Notes: generated by a model from the letters alone, not told the origin. Positions 1-10,026 are shown, counted from the stretch's first letter. The stretch: 45,915 nt of DNA from Halothermothrix sp. DTU029 (GCA_001512435.1 LFRS01000183.1:1-45915), one strand, 5' to 3'. A program made the numbers and translations.

Positions 1-326
1 TTTCCCAAAATAATTGGGTATTGGTGGCCGGTTATATCCAGAAAGGAGAAACGGCAGAAGAAACTGTATTTCGGGAAGTGGAGGAAGAGACAGGTCTGAA
101 GGCCAGAGAGTGTAAATATATCGAAAGTTATTTTCACGTAAAGAATGAGATGTTGATGTTGGGATTCCTGGTATCTGTAGATGATGATAGGTGTGTTCCA
201 GGTAAAGAGGTGGATGAGATTAACTGGTTTAATATCAATGAGGCAGTAGATTTAATCAGGGAAGGGAGTACTGCTCAGAAACATATTATGAATGTGAGAA
301 AGTATTTGGGTCTTGATAAAAGTTAA
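1..326 (+). CDS. NUDIX hydrolase (NudC/NADH-pyrophosphatase-like), 5' end truncated by window edge
   Basis: Complete Nudix box GYIQKGETAEETVFREVEEETGL (Gx5Ex7REUxEExGU). The reading frame stays open to the left edge (..SQNNWVLVAGYIQKGE), so the TTG at 21 is probably not the real start. Confidence 0.85.
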   Translation, partial: SQNNWVLVAGYIQKGETAEETVFREVEEETGLKARECKYIESYFHVKNEMLMLGFLVSVDDDRCVPGKEVDEINWFNINEAVDLIREGSTAQKHIMNVRKYLGLDKS

Positions 327-362
327 TACTGGTTTTGCTAAAATGAATTAAGGAGAAAAATT

Positions 363-1397
363 ATGGCTTCCTGTATAAGCATTACAGGGAAAAATATCGA
401 TGATTATATCAAAGACCATCTGGTCCTGCTTTTTTCCCTGCGAAAATCCAGAATAAAAGCCAAAAAGCTGGCAATTATGGAGGCATATTTTGCTTTATAT
501 CCAGTTGGCGGAATATTCATAAAAAATGGACCTCTGGGTAATTTAAAAGGTGTTTTTTCTTTTTTAATTCCCGAAGAGAATATGGCTCAGGCCTTAAGTA
601 TTTTACCTACTATAGGCTATTGTAATAAGTTTTACTTGCTGGATTTTCAGACAAATACTCCAGAAAATAATTCAGATCTTAAAAATGTAAGTGAAAGGGA
701 TTTAGTATGGAAGGGTAAGGCCTTCAGAATAAGTAATTTTTATTTCCAGGATAAAGGAATCTATGAGAAACAATCTGTAGATAATCGAAAATTTATTATC
801 CTGCAGAACAATAAAGAAAAAGTTGTTTATGGTTATCGTGGGGATGGAAGTGAAATGGGACGGAGGGCTTTACCAGTGGAAGATGCCAGATGTATGGTTA
901 ATTTATCAATGCCTGGCAGAGCAGAGAGATTATTAGATCCCTTTGCCGGAGGGGGAGGAATAGTTTATTCAGCAAAATATATTAATAAAAAGATAAAGGT
1001 CTTCAGTGTAGATATTGACCCAGTGGTGGCTCCTGGCCTGGAGTTTTATGGTTCTAATCATTTTACAGGTGATTCTTCCAGGGTAAGATTCCCAGCAGCT
1101 TTTTTTGATTCTCTTGTTACAGAAGTTCCTTTTTCCAGTAATGCTACTGTTAATATTATAAAGGCAATTAATAATCTAAAAGGTTCATTGAAAAAAGATG
1201 GCCGGATAGTATTAATGTCCAGCATGAATCAGGCGACAGTTCTGAAGAAAGCTATAGGGGATATCGGTTTTTATCCATATATTAGCCAGAAAGTTAATCG
1301 AAAGGGTACAGATGTTGCCATAATGGGTTGGATAAAGTCTTATGATAAATACAAGAAGTTACAGGCAATTAGTAGTACTGTAAAATCTATATCATAG
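363..1397 (+). CDS. TRM11-like SAM-dependent methyltransferase
   Basis: VEDARCMVNLSMPGRAERLLDPFAGGGGIVYSAKY (SAM-binding DPFAGGGG motif) with VDIDPVV; SD aaggag upstream of ATG. Confidence 0.65.
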   Translation: MASCISITGKNIDDYIKDHLVLLFSLRKSRIKAKKLAIMEAYFALYPVGGIFIKNGPLGNLKGVFSFLIPEENMAQALSILPTIGYCNKFYLLDFQTNTPENNSDLKNVSERDLVWKGKAFRISNFYFQDKGIYEKQSVDNRKFIILQNNKEKVVYGYRGDGSEMGRRALPVEDARCMVNLSMPGRAERLLDPFAGGGGIVYSAKYINKKIKVFSVDIDPVVAPGLEFYGSNHFTGDSSRVRFPAAFFDSLVTEVPFSSNATVNIIKAINNLKGSLKKDGRIVLMSSMNQATVLKKAIGDIGFYPYISQKVNRKGTDVAIMGWIKSYDKYKKLQAISSTVKSIS

Positions 1398-1489
1398 AAA
1401 AATGAAGGGGTTTATAGAATAGTTTTTTCTTTTATTAGAAACATATGAAAATAAAATTATTTATATTTAATTAATTGGGGGAAAGAAGT

Positions 1490-2113
1490 ATGGCTCAATA
1501 TACAGTGATAACAGGTGATTTTATAGGTTCCAGAAAATATGAGAATTTTAATAAAATACTCAAAGATAAGCTTAGAAAAATTGAATATCCGGAGAATATG
1601 CTAACCCCTTTCAGTCTTTCCCGGGGTGATGAGATCCAGGCTATCTTTCAAGGGAAATTGAACTTTCCAGCTTTTATTAGACAGGTCAGGTATATATTTA
1701 GACCAATGGAAATACGCTTTGGTATTGGTTTTGGAAAGATTAATGATATAAATGATATAAAAAACATTAGTGATTCCTGGACTTTAAATGGCCCGGCCTT
1801 TCATTATGCCAGAGAATCACTGGAACTATTGGAAAATAGTAAAAAATTTAAAACCAGTTTCATGAGTAATAATCAAATAGATGAAGCCATAAATACAATT
1901 TTATTTTTAATTGATACAATACAGGCAAATTGGACAGAAGCCCAATGGGAGGCTATCTATTATTATGAAAAATTGGGTACATACAAAAAGGCTGCTGAAG
2001 TATTAAATATTGCTTCCCAGAATGTAGGTAAAAGGTGTAATGCTGCCAGGTGGAGGGAAATAGACTATGCAGAGAAGAGTATAATTAACCTGGTGGAGAA
2101 TTTTATTCTTTAA
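1490..2113 (+). CDS. SatD family protein
   Basis: N-terminus MAQYTVITGDFIGSRKY and LSRGDEIQAIF typical of SatD; C-terminal HTH-like segment (TYKKAAEVLNIASQNVGKRCNAARW). Start set at ATG 1490 after SD gggggaaag. Confidence 0.65.
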   Translation: MAQYTVITGDFIGSRKYENFNKILKDKLRKIEYPENMLTPFSLSRGDEIQAIFQGKLNFPAFIRQVRYIFRPMEIRFGIGFGKINDINDIKNISDSWTLNGPAFHYARESLELLENSKKFKTSFMSNNQIDEAINTILFLIDTIQANWTEAQWEAIYYYEKLGTYKKAAEVLNIASQNVGKRCNAARWREIDYAEKSIINLVENFIL

Positions 2114-2128
2114 AAGGAGTTGAAGTAA

Positions 2129-2947
2129 ATGACCATGGGTGGCAGTTTTGATCTGGCCAACTGGTTGTGGCTTACTATTATTGCTCATTTACTAAGTGAT
2201 TTTGTCTTCCAGACTGGTAAGATGGTGGAATGGAAAAAAGAGAAGAAAATGAGAGGCTATATACTTCACTTTTTAATTGTCTTCTTTGTCACTTTCTTAT
2301 TAACAGGATTTTTTTTGAAAGAATTTGGGTTTAGCTTAAGGAAGTTTCATTATTCAAGAACAATTAATAACCTTTTATATAATTTAGCCTATACCTCTAC
2401 CATAGCCTTTCTACATATTATAATAGACCTGATCAAAGAAATTTTCGCCAATAAATCTCCTAAAAGTGACCTTATTATGTTTTTTATTGATCAGCTTATC
2501 CACCTTGGAATCATATATATAGCATGGAAAATTGTTGTCAGCAGATATCTTGAAACAATTAATATTAATACCTGGTCATATCATGAAGGTTTAAAGAATG
2601 AGAAATCCCTATTATTTATTATAGTATATTTAGTTGTCTTATTTGTTGCTGCAGTTTTGCTGGAAAAGGTATTAAAAATGCTGAATATTGAAAGGACAGA
2701 TGAAAAAGAAACCAATATTAGCCGCTATATCGGAATTATTGAAAGGGCCTTAATAGTTACTTTGGTGAGTTTTGGCCATGTTTCTTCTATAGGTATTATC
2801 TTTACGGCAAAATCCCTGGCCAGGTATAGGGAATTAAGGGATGATAAGTTTGTGGAATACTATCTTCTGGGTACCCTGGCCAGTCTCTTAATTGCTTTAG
2901 TGGGAGGTTTGTTTATTAGCCATTATGTATTTTCACAAAGCCTATAA
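2129..2947 (+). CDS. DUF3307 domain-containing membrane protein
   Basis: LLSDFVFQTGKMVEWKKEKKMRGYILHF motif plus multiple hydrophobic segments; immediately downstream of SatD, SD aaaggag. Confidence 0.65.
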   Translation: MTMGGSFDLANWLWLTIIAHLLSDFVFQTGKMVEWKKEKKMRGYILHFLIVFFVTFLLTGFFLKEFGFSLRKFHYSRTINNLLYNLAYTSTIAFLHIIIDLIKEIFANKSPKSDLIMFFIDQLIHLGIIYIAWKIVVSRYLETININTWSYHEGLKNEKSLLFIIVYLVVLFVAAVLLEKVLKMLNIERTDEKETNISRYIGIIERALIVTLVSFGHVSSIGIIFTAKSLARYRELRDDKFVEYYLLGTLASLLIALVGGLFISHYVFSQSL

Positions 2948-3021
2948 GAGGGTGAAATTTAAAAATAACCCAACAAAGGGTGAAATATATGAAAACACCA
3001 TCTGATGGGTTGTTAAAAAGT

Positions 3022-3047
3022 GGCAGCATCTGGCTGCTTTTTTTTTT
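3022..3047 (+). terminator. rho-independent terminator after satD-DUF3307
   Basis: GCAGC-atctg-GCTGC followed by an uninterrupted T run. Confidence 0.75.
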
Positions 3048-3093
3048 AAGAATGCTTTTTAGTAAAAAAGTTTAAAAATAATAAAAATATTAC

Positions 3094-3122
3094 TTGCATA
3101 ATTACAAATAAAAATGTATAAT
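3094..3122 (+). promoter_or_regulatory. Vegetative promoter of argG
   Basis: TTGCAT (3094-3099) - 17 bp - TATAAT (3117-3122). Confidence 0.65.
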
Positions 3123-3186
3123 TATAAATAATTAATAATATTTATTCAGTAGGAATATAAAATATCAAACCCAGGAGGTATTTAAT

Positions 3187-4425
3187 ATGGAGAAAATTAA
3201 TAAGATTGTTCTGGCATATTCAGGAGGACTGGATACATCTGTTGCTATCAAATGGCTCAAAGAAAAATACGGTGCTGAAATAATTGCTTATTGTGCCAAT
3301 GTGGGTCAGGATGATGTAGAGAGTTGGGACCTTATTGAAAGGAAAGGATATCAGACAGGTGCCAGTAAAGTTTACATTGATGATTTAAAAGAAGAGTTTG
3401 TCAATGAATATATATTCAAGGCAGTAAAAGCTGGTGTTAAGTATGAGGGCAAATATCCTTTAGCAACAGCCCTGTCCCGGCCATTAATCAGCAAAAAAAT
3501 GGTTGACATAGCCCGGAAACATGGGGCAGATGCTGTAGCCCATGGTTGTACAGGAAAGGGTAATGATCAGGTTAGATTTGAAGTTTCCTTCAGGGCCCTT
3601 GATCCAGATCTAAAAATTATTGCTCCGGTAAGATTTTGGGAATTCAAGACCAGGAATGAAGAGATAGAATATGCAAAAGCAAATAATATACCGGTAACAG
3701 CCAGCAAAGAAAGCCCCTATAGCCTTGATAGTAATCTTTGGGGTATAGCAGTTGAATGTGGAGTATTGGAGGATCCCTGGTGTGAACCTCCGGCAGATGC
3801 TTATTTCTGGACTACTGCACCAGAAGAGGCCCCTGCTGAGCCGGAATATGTAACTATAACTTTTGAAAAGGGTATTCCGGTTATGATAGACGGTGTAGCC
3901 TATAAACCAGTTGAAATAATTGAAAAACTTAATAAAATAGGTGCAAAACATGGTGTAGGAAGAATAGACATGGTTGAAAACAGGCTGGTAGGTATAAAAT
4001 CAAGAGAGATTTATGAGGCACCGGCAGCAGTAATAATCCAGGAAGCCCATCAACACCTGGAAGACTTAACTCTGGATCGAGAAACTCTCCATTTTAAATA
4101 TGGAATTAGCCAAAAATACTCAGAACTTGTTTATTATGGGCTCTGGTATTCACCATTACGGGAGGCGCTGGATGCCTTTGTTGATGAAACACAGCAGGTT
4201 GTTTCAGGAGAAGTAAGGGTAAAATTATATAGAGGTACAGCAACTGTTGTGGGTAGGAGGTCACCCTATTCCCAGTATCAGTATAAGCTGGCTACTTATG
4301 ATGAGGATGATTCCTTTGATCATAAGTCTGCAGAAGGTTTTATCAAGCTCTGGGGCTTACCTGTTCAGGTAAGTAATATAATCAAAAGAAATAATGGAAT
4401 CTCGACAAAGAAGCAGGAAAACTAA
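3187..4425 (+). CDS. argG: Argininosuccinate synthase
   Basis: KIVLAYSGGLDTSVAIKWL, HGCTGKGNDQVRFE; SD caggaggt. Confidence 0.97.
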   Translation: MEKINKIVLAYSGGLDTSVAIKWLKEKYGAEIIAYCANVGQDDVESWDLIERKGYQTGASKVYIDDLKEEFVNEYIFKAVKAGVKYEGKYPLATALSRPLISKKMVDIARKHGADAVAHGCTGKGNDQVRFEVSFRALDPDLKIIAPVRFWEFKTRNEEIEYAKANNIPVTASKESPYSLDSNLWGIAVECGVLEDPWCEPPADAYFWTTAPEEAPAEPEYVTITFEKGIPVMIDGVAYKPVEIIEKLNKIGAKHGVGRIDMVENRLVGIKSREIYEAPAAVIIQEAHQHLEDLTLDRETLHFKYGISQKYSELVYYGLWYSPLREALDAFVDETQQVVSGEVRVKLYRGTATVVGRRSPYSQYQYKLATYDEDDSFDHKSAEGFIKLWGLPVQVSNIIKRNNGISTKKQEN

Positions 4426-4427
4426 TT

Positions 4428-4937
4428 ATGTTAGCTGCTATCTGCTGTAATGATTATATAATAAGAAAGGCTCATAAAGATGATGCCAACAGGATATATT
4501 ATCTTGTTCAAAGGGCTTTCTCCTCTTATGGTAATAAGGGCTGTAGTCCAGTAGCAAGAGAAACTATTGATGATATTATTTTAGACCTGGAGGAGAATAT
4601 TGTCCTGGTATTGGAATATAAGGAGATGATAGTTGGTTCCCTCCGTTTGATAGCTGATACAGATAGGGAATTTTATTTAAAACGCTTTTCCATTCATCCT
4701 GATTTTCAAAACCTGGGCTTTGGTACTTTCCTTTATTACAAGGCGGAAAGAATAGTGCAGGAGCAGGGTGGAAGGAAGATTTCTCTCCATTCATCCATTG
4801 AAGAGGAAAGACTGGTTAAATTTTATCAAAAACTAGGTTTTGAATGTCTGGATATAGATAATGAAAATGGCTATAAACGAGGTTACTGGCAGAAAAAGAT
4901 TGCTGGAGTTGATGATTATGAAATTATGGGGTGGTAG
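4428..4937 (+). CDS. GNAT family N-acetyltransferase (candidate N-acetylglutamate synthase by context)
   Basis: GNAT core KRFSIHPDFQNLGFGTFLYYKAE and LVKFYQKLGFE; located between argG and argH, overlapping the argH start. Confidence 0.75.
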   Translation: MLAAICCNDYIIRKAHKDDANRIYYLVQRAFSSYGNKGCSPVARETIDDIILDLEENIVLVLEYKEMIVGSLRLIADTDREFYLKRFSIHPDFQNLGFGTFLYYKAERIVQEQGGRKISLHSSIEEERLVKFYQKLGFECLDIDNENGYKRGYWQKKIAGVDDYEIMGW

Positions 4938-6312
4938 ATTCACAAAAGAGACAGATGACCTGGTCCATGCTTTTAATGCTTCCCTTGCCTTTGATCAACG
5001 CCTGTATCATTATGATATTATGGGCAGTATTGTCCATGTAGAAATGTTGGTTAAACAGGGTATCCTGGAAGCAGAGGAAGGGGATATAATAAAAAAGGGT
5101 TTGGAGACAATAGAAAAAGAGATTGAGCAGGGGATTCTAAGCTTTGATTCCACCTATGAGGATATCCATTCCTTTGTAGAAGGAAATTTAATTGCCAAAA
5201 TTGGTCCGGTTGGAGGCAAATTGCACACAGGTAGGAGCAGAAATGATCAGGTAGCCCTTGATATAAGATTATATTTGCGGGATGAAATCAGGAATATTCA
5301 GGAATTATTGTTATATTTCATGCAGGATTTATTGGGTCTGGCAGAGAAATATAAAGATGTCTATTTGCCTGGTTATACCCATCTACAAAGGGCTCAGGTA
5401 ATAACCCTGGCCCACCATCTTCTGGCTTATTATTTTAAATTAAAAAGGGATTATGAACGCTTGACAGATAATTTGAAAAGGGTCAATGTATTACCACTTG
5501 GTGCAGGGGCCCTTGCTGGTACCAGCTATCCTCTGGACCGGGAGTATGTAGCAGAAAGACTGGCTTTTGATGCGGTTAGTGAAAATTCCCTGGATGCAGT
5601 CAGTGATCGGGACTTTATCCTGGAGTTTCATTCAATAGCTGCTACAATCATTATGCATTTGAGCTCTTTCAGTGAAGAGTTAATTCTCTGGTCAAGTAAT
5701 GAGTTTGATTTTATTGAACTGGATGATGCCTATTCTACAGGAAGCAGTATTATGCCACAGAAAAAGAATCCTGATATAGCAGAACTGGTAAGAGGAAAAA
5801 CCGGCCGGATATATGGTAATATGCTGCAGTTGTTTACAACACTGAAGGGTTTACCCCTTGCCTATAATAAAGACATGCAGGAAGATAAAGAGGGTCTTTT
5901 TGATACAATTGATACCCTGAAGGCTATACTCCAGATTTATCCAGAAATGCTGAAAACAATGAAGGTGAAAAAAGAGAAGATGTACCAGGCCTGTCAGAAA
6001 GGCTTTTTAAATGCCACTGACCTGGCAGATTATCTTAGCAAAAAGGGCTTACCCTTTAGAAAGGCTCATGAGATTGTTGGCCAGGCAGTTCTTTATTGTC
6101 TGGAAAACCAGCTGGAATTGGAAGAACTGGATTATAAACAATATCAGGAGTTGTTTCCTGGCCAGAAGGAATTATTTACTGCTGATCTTAATAAATATCT
6201 GGCAATCAAATATACTGTGGAAAACAGAAAACTTACGGGGGGTACAGCTCCAGAAGAAACAGAAAGGATTATTGGCAAAGAAAATAAGTGGCTGGAGGAT
6301 ACTTTAGCTTAA
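4918..6312 (+). CDS. argH: Argininosuccinate lyase
   Basis: MKLWGGRFTKETD start; HTGRSRNDQVA; signature GSSIMPQKKNPD. Start moved to ATG 4918 from ORF-track 4861. Confidence 0.97.
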   Translation: MKLWGGRFTKETDDLVHAFNASLAFDQRLYHYDIMGSIVHVEMLVKQGILEAEEGDIIKKGLETIEKEIEQGILSFDSTYEDIHSFVEGNLIAKIGPVGGKLHTGRSRNDQVALDIRLYLRDEIRNIQELLLYFMQDLLGLAEKYKDVYLPGYTHLQRAQVITLAHHLLAYYFKLKRDYERLTDNLKRVNVLPLGAGALAGTSYPLDREYVAERLAFDAVSENSLDAVSDRDFILEFHSIAATIIMHLSSFSEELILWSSNEFDFIELDDAYSTGSSIMPQKKNPDIAELVRGKTGRIYGNMLQLFTTLKGLPLAYNKDMQEDKEGLFDTIDTLKAILQIYPEMLKTMKVKKEKMYQACQKGFLNATDLADYLSKKGLPFRKAHEIVGQAVLYCLENQLELEELDYKQYQELFPGQKELFTADLNKYLAIKYTVENRKLTGGTAPEETERIIGKENKWLEDTLA

Positions 6313-6383
6313 GCTACTTGTGTTTTTTGCAGAATAATGATAGAATTACTAAAAATATTAGTTCTTGTGTGAGGTTGAGCCTA

Positions 6384-7286
6384 ATGATAAAAATACGTGT
6401 TCCGGCTACTTCTGCAAACCTGGGGCCTGGATTTGACTGTCTGGGGATTGCCCTTAACTTATATAATTATTTTATTGTTGAGGAAATTGGAGTAGGGCTA
6501 GAGACTAATATAATAGAAGAATTCAGTGGGAGGATCCTGGACCTGGCTCTAGAAGATAATCTTTTTGTCCAGGCTATGAAAAAGGTCTTTGACTTAACAG
6601 GACAAAGGATTAAGGGAATCAGGATTACTGAAAAAATCAATATTCCCTTTGCCCGGGGCCTGGGTAGCAGTGCTTCTGCTGTAGTAGCTGGTCTTCATGC
6701 TGCCAATTATCTGACAGGAAACACAATAAAGGAAGAAGACTTGCTGGAATTGGCAGTAGCCATGGAAGGACATCCAGATAATGTAGTTCCTGCCTACAAG
6801 GGTGGTTTTGTAATAAATGTCCTTTCCAGTAATGGTTTATCCTACAAAAAATTAGAGCTTGATCAAGAGCTGAAGTTTATAGTCTTAATCCCGGATTTTG
6901 AATTAAAGACAAATGCAGGGAGAAAGGCTCTTCCTGAAATCCTTACTTATTCTGATGCTGTTTTTAATATCAGCCGGGCAGCCCTTTTGACTGCCTCTTT
7001 CTATGATAAAAATTATTCTAACCTTAGAACTGCTATGGAAGATAAGTTACATCAGGACTATCGCTCCAGGCTTATTCCAGGCTTTTATACAGTCCTGGAT
7101 GCTGCCTATAATGCAGGGGCCCTTGGAGTAGCCCTCAGTGGGTCTGGACCAACTCTGATAGCTATTGCAGAGGAAAATCTGGATGAAATCGGGAGTTCCA
7201 TGGTTAATGCCTTTAAAGAAAATGATATAAATAGCAGGTATCTGGTAACAAGAGTAGACAATGATGGATGTACTATTATTGATTAA
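6384..7286 (+). CDS. thrB: Homoserine kinase
   Basis: MIKIRVPATSANLGPGFDCLGIALNLYN; PFARGLGSSASAVVAGL GHMP motif. Start set at ATG 6384. Confidence 0.95.
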   Translation: MIKIRVPATSANLGPGFDCLGIALNLYNYFIVEEIGVGLETNIIEEFSGRILDLALEDNLFVQAMKKVFDLTGQRIKGIRITEKINIPFARGLGSSASAVVAGLHAANYLTGNTIKEEDLLELAVAMEGHPDNVVPAYKGGFVINVLSSNGLSYKKLELDQELKFIVLIPDFELKTNAGRKALPEILTYSDAVFNISRAALLTASFYDKNYSNLRTAMEDKLHQDYRSRLIPGFYTVLDAAYNAGALGVALSGSGPTLIAIAEENLDEIGSSMVNAFKENDINSRYLVTRVDNDGCTIID

Positions 7287-7396
7287 AAATATATATCATT
7301 ATTGATTATATATTATGTAAGATTTTGATTAATTTTTTTACATGCTAAATTTATAAAGGTATTGAGAAGTAAAAAAGCAGGGAAGGAAGATAGGAA

Positions 7397-8677
7397 ATGA
7401 TCAAAATCGGTCTCTTAGGTTTAGGTACTGTTGGTAGTGGGGTATATTCTATATTAGAAAAACATAAGGAGAATTTAAAGAGCAAGGTTGGTACAGAGTT
7501 ACGGATAGAGAAAATACTGGTTAAAGATATTGATAAAAAAAGGGATATAGACTTTGATAAAGCTCTGTTAACAAATAATGTAGAGGATATTCTGGAAAAT
7601 CCGGAAATTGATCTTATTGTAGAACTAATTGGTGGAGAAGAACCAGCCTATCAGTATATAGTCCAGGCTTTAAAAAATGGTAAGGCTGTAGTTACAGCCA
7701 ATAAGTTGCTGATTGCCAGGTATGGACAGGAGATTATGGGCCTGGCAGCTGAAAAAGGAGTCAGTGTTAGTTTTGAAGCCAGTGTAGCAGGGGGAATCCC
7801 CATCATCAGACCCTTGCGGGAATCCTTTGCTGCTAATAAGATTGAGCGGATTTACGGGATTTTAAATGGTACTACCAATTATATCCTGACTAAGATGACA
7901 GAAGAAGGACAGGATTTTCAACTGGCTTTAAAGGAAGCCCAGAAACTGGGCTATGCAGAAAGTGACCCCAGCTCTGATATTAGCGGTACAGATGCAGCCT
8001 ATAAAATCGCAATCCTATCTTCACTGGCATATGAGACTGCTATTGATATAAAAGATGTTCATATAGAGGGTATAGAGAATATTGAAATAGAAGATATTGA
8101 GCTGGCTAAAGAGCTAGGATATCTTATAAAACTTCTGGCTATTAGTAAATTTACTCCTGATGGTATAGATATTCGTGTTCACCCGGCCTTTATTCCTGAA
8201 TACCATCCCCTTGCTTCGGTAAATGATGTTTATAATGCCATTTACCTTTATGGGGATTCAGTTGGGGATGTAATGTTATATGGTCAGGGAGCAGGCCAGA
8301 TGCCCACTGCCAGTGCTGTAGTGGCAGATATTATCCAGGCCAGTAAGGAAATCTATTATGGTTCCCCGGATATTAATGGTCATATTTATAAGAATGACCA
8401 TAAGGTTAAGGATATAAGCCAGGTCCATAATTCCTTTTATCTACGCCTGCAGGTAAAGGATAAGCCAGGGGTACTGGCCAGGATTGCCGAGGTTCTGGGT
8501 AGGAACCAGGTCAGTCTGGCCTCAGTTATCCAGAAACATCGTTATGCTCCTGTTGTACCAATTGTATTAGTAACTCATCAAGTAAAAGAGGAGAATTTGC
8601 AGAAGTCTATTGCTGAGTTTAAAAATTTAGATGAAGTTATAGCTATCAATAATATAATCAGGGTTGAAGAATTATAA
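7397..8677 (+). CDS. hom: Homoserine dehydrogenase with C-terminal ACT domain
   Basis: IGLLGLGTVGSGVY; GILNGTTNYILTKM; C-terminal LRLQVKDKPGVLARIAEVLG ACT domain. Confidence 0.96.
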   Translation: MIKIGLLGLGTVGSGVYSILEKHKENLKSKVGTELRIEKILVKDIDKKRDIDFDKALLTNNVEDILENPEIDLIVELIGGEEPAYQYIVQALKNGKAVVTANKLLIARYGQEIMGLAAEKGVSVSFEASVAGGIPIIRPLRESFAANKIERIYGILNGTTNYILTKMTEEGQDFQLALKEAQKLGYAESDPSSDISGTDAAYKIAILSSLAYETAIDIKDVHIEGIENIEIEDIELAKELGYLIKLLAISKFTPDGIDIRVHPAFIPEYHPLASVNDVYNAIYLYGDSVGDVMLYGQGAGQMPTASAVVADIIQASKEIYYGSPDINGHIYKNDHKVKDISQVHNSFYLRLQVKDKPGVLARIAEVLGRNQVSLASVIQKHRYAPVVPIVLVTHQVKEENLQKSIAEFKNLDEVIAINNIIRVEEL

Positions 8678-8725
8678 GACTAAGATTATAATAAATGAAG
8701 AAAACTTGATCTAGTTAAAGGTGGG

Positions 8726-9958
8726 ATGATTAGATTGGCCTTAATTGTACAAAAATATGGTGGTACTTCTGTCAGTAATGTGGAAAGAATCAATAATGTA
8801 GCTGATAGGATTATAAGTGAATATAAAAAAGGAAACCAGATGGTTATCGTAGTATCTGCAATGGGTGATTCAACAGATAAATTGATAGATTTGATGAACC
8901 AGATTACCAGTAATCCCGATCCACGGGAAGCTGATATGTTGTTAACTACTGGGGAACAGGTTTCTATAGCTCTTTTAAGTATGGCTATACAGGAGAAAGG
9001 CTATAAGGCAATTTCTTTAACTGGTAGCCAGGTGAGGATAGAGACAAATGATCATCATAACCATGCGGAGATAATGAAGATAGACAATAGCAGGATTAAT
9101 AAGGAATTGGCTGAAGGGAAAATCGTTGTCATTGCCGGTTTTCAGGGTATTAATTCTCATAATGATTTTACAACTCTGGGCAGAGGAGGTTCTGATACAA
9201 CTGCTGTAGCCCTTGCTGCTTCATTAAAGGCTGATCGTTGTGAGATTTACTCTGATGTTGATGGTATATATACCACTGATCCCCGTATGGTAACAGAAGC
9301 CAGCAAGCTGGATTTTATATCCTATGAGGAGATGTTGGAACTGGCCAGCCTTGGTGCCAAGGTACTTCATCCCCGCTCAGTGGAACTGGCCAAATTTTAT
9401 AATATAAAACTATATATTGCATCCAGTTTTAATAATCAGCCTGGAACAATGGTAGGAGGAATGGATAATATGGAGAAAAAAAGAAGTGTTACCGGGGTTA
9501 CTGTTGATAAAGAACAGGTCAAAGTAACTGTGGCCAAGGTGCCTGATCAGCCCGGTGTAGCTGGTAAACTCTTTACTAAACTGGCAGATAACAATATTAA
9601 TGTTGATATGATTATACAGAACTTACAGCACAATAGTAAAAACGATATAACCTTTACCCTGCATACTAATGATTTAAATAAGGGAATAAAATACATTGAA
9701 GAGATTGCAGAAGAATTAGGGGCAGAAAATGTTTATATTGATGAAGATGTGGCAAAGGTATCCATTGTAGGTGCAGGAATGATCACAACACCAGGTACAG
9801 CAGCCAAAATGTTTAATATTCTGGGTGAAAATAATATTAATATACAGATGATTTCTACTGCAGATATAAAGGTATCCTGCCTTATTGAGAAAAAACATGC
9901 TGACCTGGCTGTCAAAATATTACATGAAGGTTTTGAATTGGATAAGATAAAATTATAA
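8726..9958 (+). CDS. Aspartate kinase (LysC-type, tandem ACT)
   Basis: IVQKYGGTSV; FTTLGRGGSDTTAVALAA; VTVAKVPDQPGVAGKLF. TTG 8735 is an alternative start. Confidence 0.94.
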   Translation: MIRLALIVQKYGGTSVSNVERINNVADRIISEYKKGNQMVIVVSAMGDSTDKLIDLMNQITSNPDPREADMLLTTGEQVSIALLSMAIQEKGYKAISLTGSQVRIETNDHHNHAEIMKIDNSRINKELAEGKIVVIAGFQGINSHNDFTTLGRGGSDTTAVALAASLKADRCEIYSDVDGIYTTDPRMVTEASKLDFISYEEMLELASLGAKVLHPRSVELAKFYNIKLYIASSFNNQPGTMVGGMDNMEKKRSVTGVTVDKEQVKVTVAKVPDQPGVAGKLFTKLADNNINVDMIIQNLQHNSKNDITFTLHTNDLNKGIKYIEEIAEELGAENVYIDEDVAKVSIVGAGMITTPGTAAKMFNILGENNINIQMISTADIKVSCLIEKKHADLAVKILHEGFELDKIKL

Positions 9959-9986
9959 ATATTTTATGCTAAATAATAATAAGGGG

Positions 9987-10018
9987 AATAGTGGCTACGG
10001 CCACTATTTTCTCTTTTT
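9987..10018 (+). terminator. rho-independent terminator after aspartate kinase
   Basis: AATAGTGGC-tacg-GCCACTATT followed by T-rich tract. Confidence 0.75.
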
Positions 10019-10026
10019 ACCTTCTA

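Noticed and set aside
6011-6307. 98-aa ORF in an alternative frame of argH
   Set aside because: Shadow frame of argH with no independent start context.
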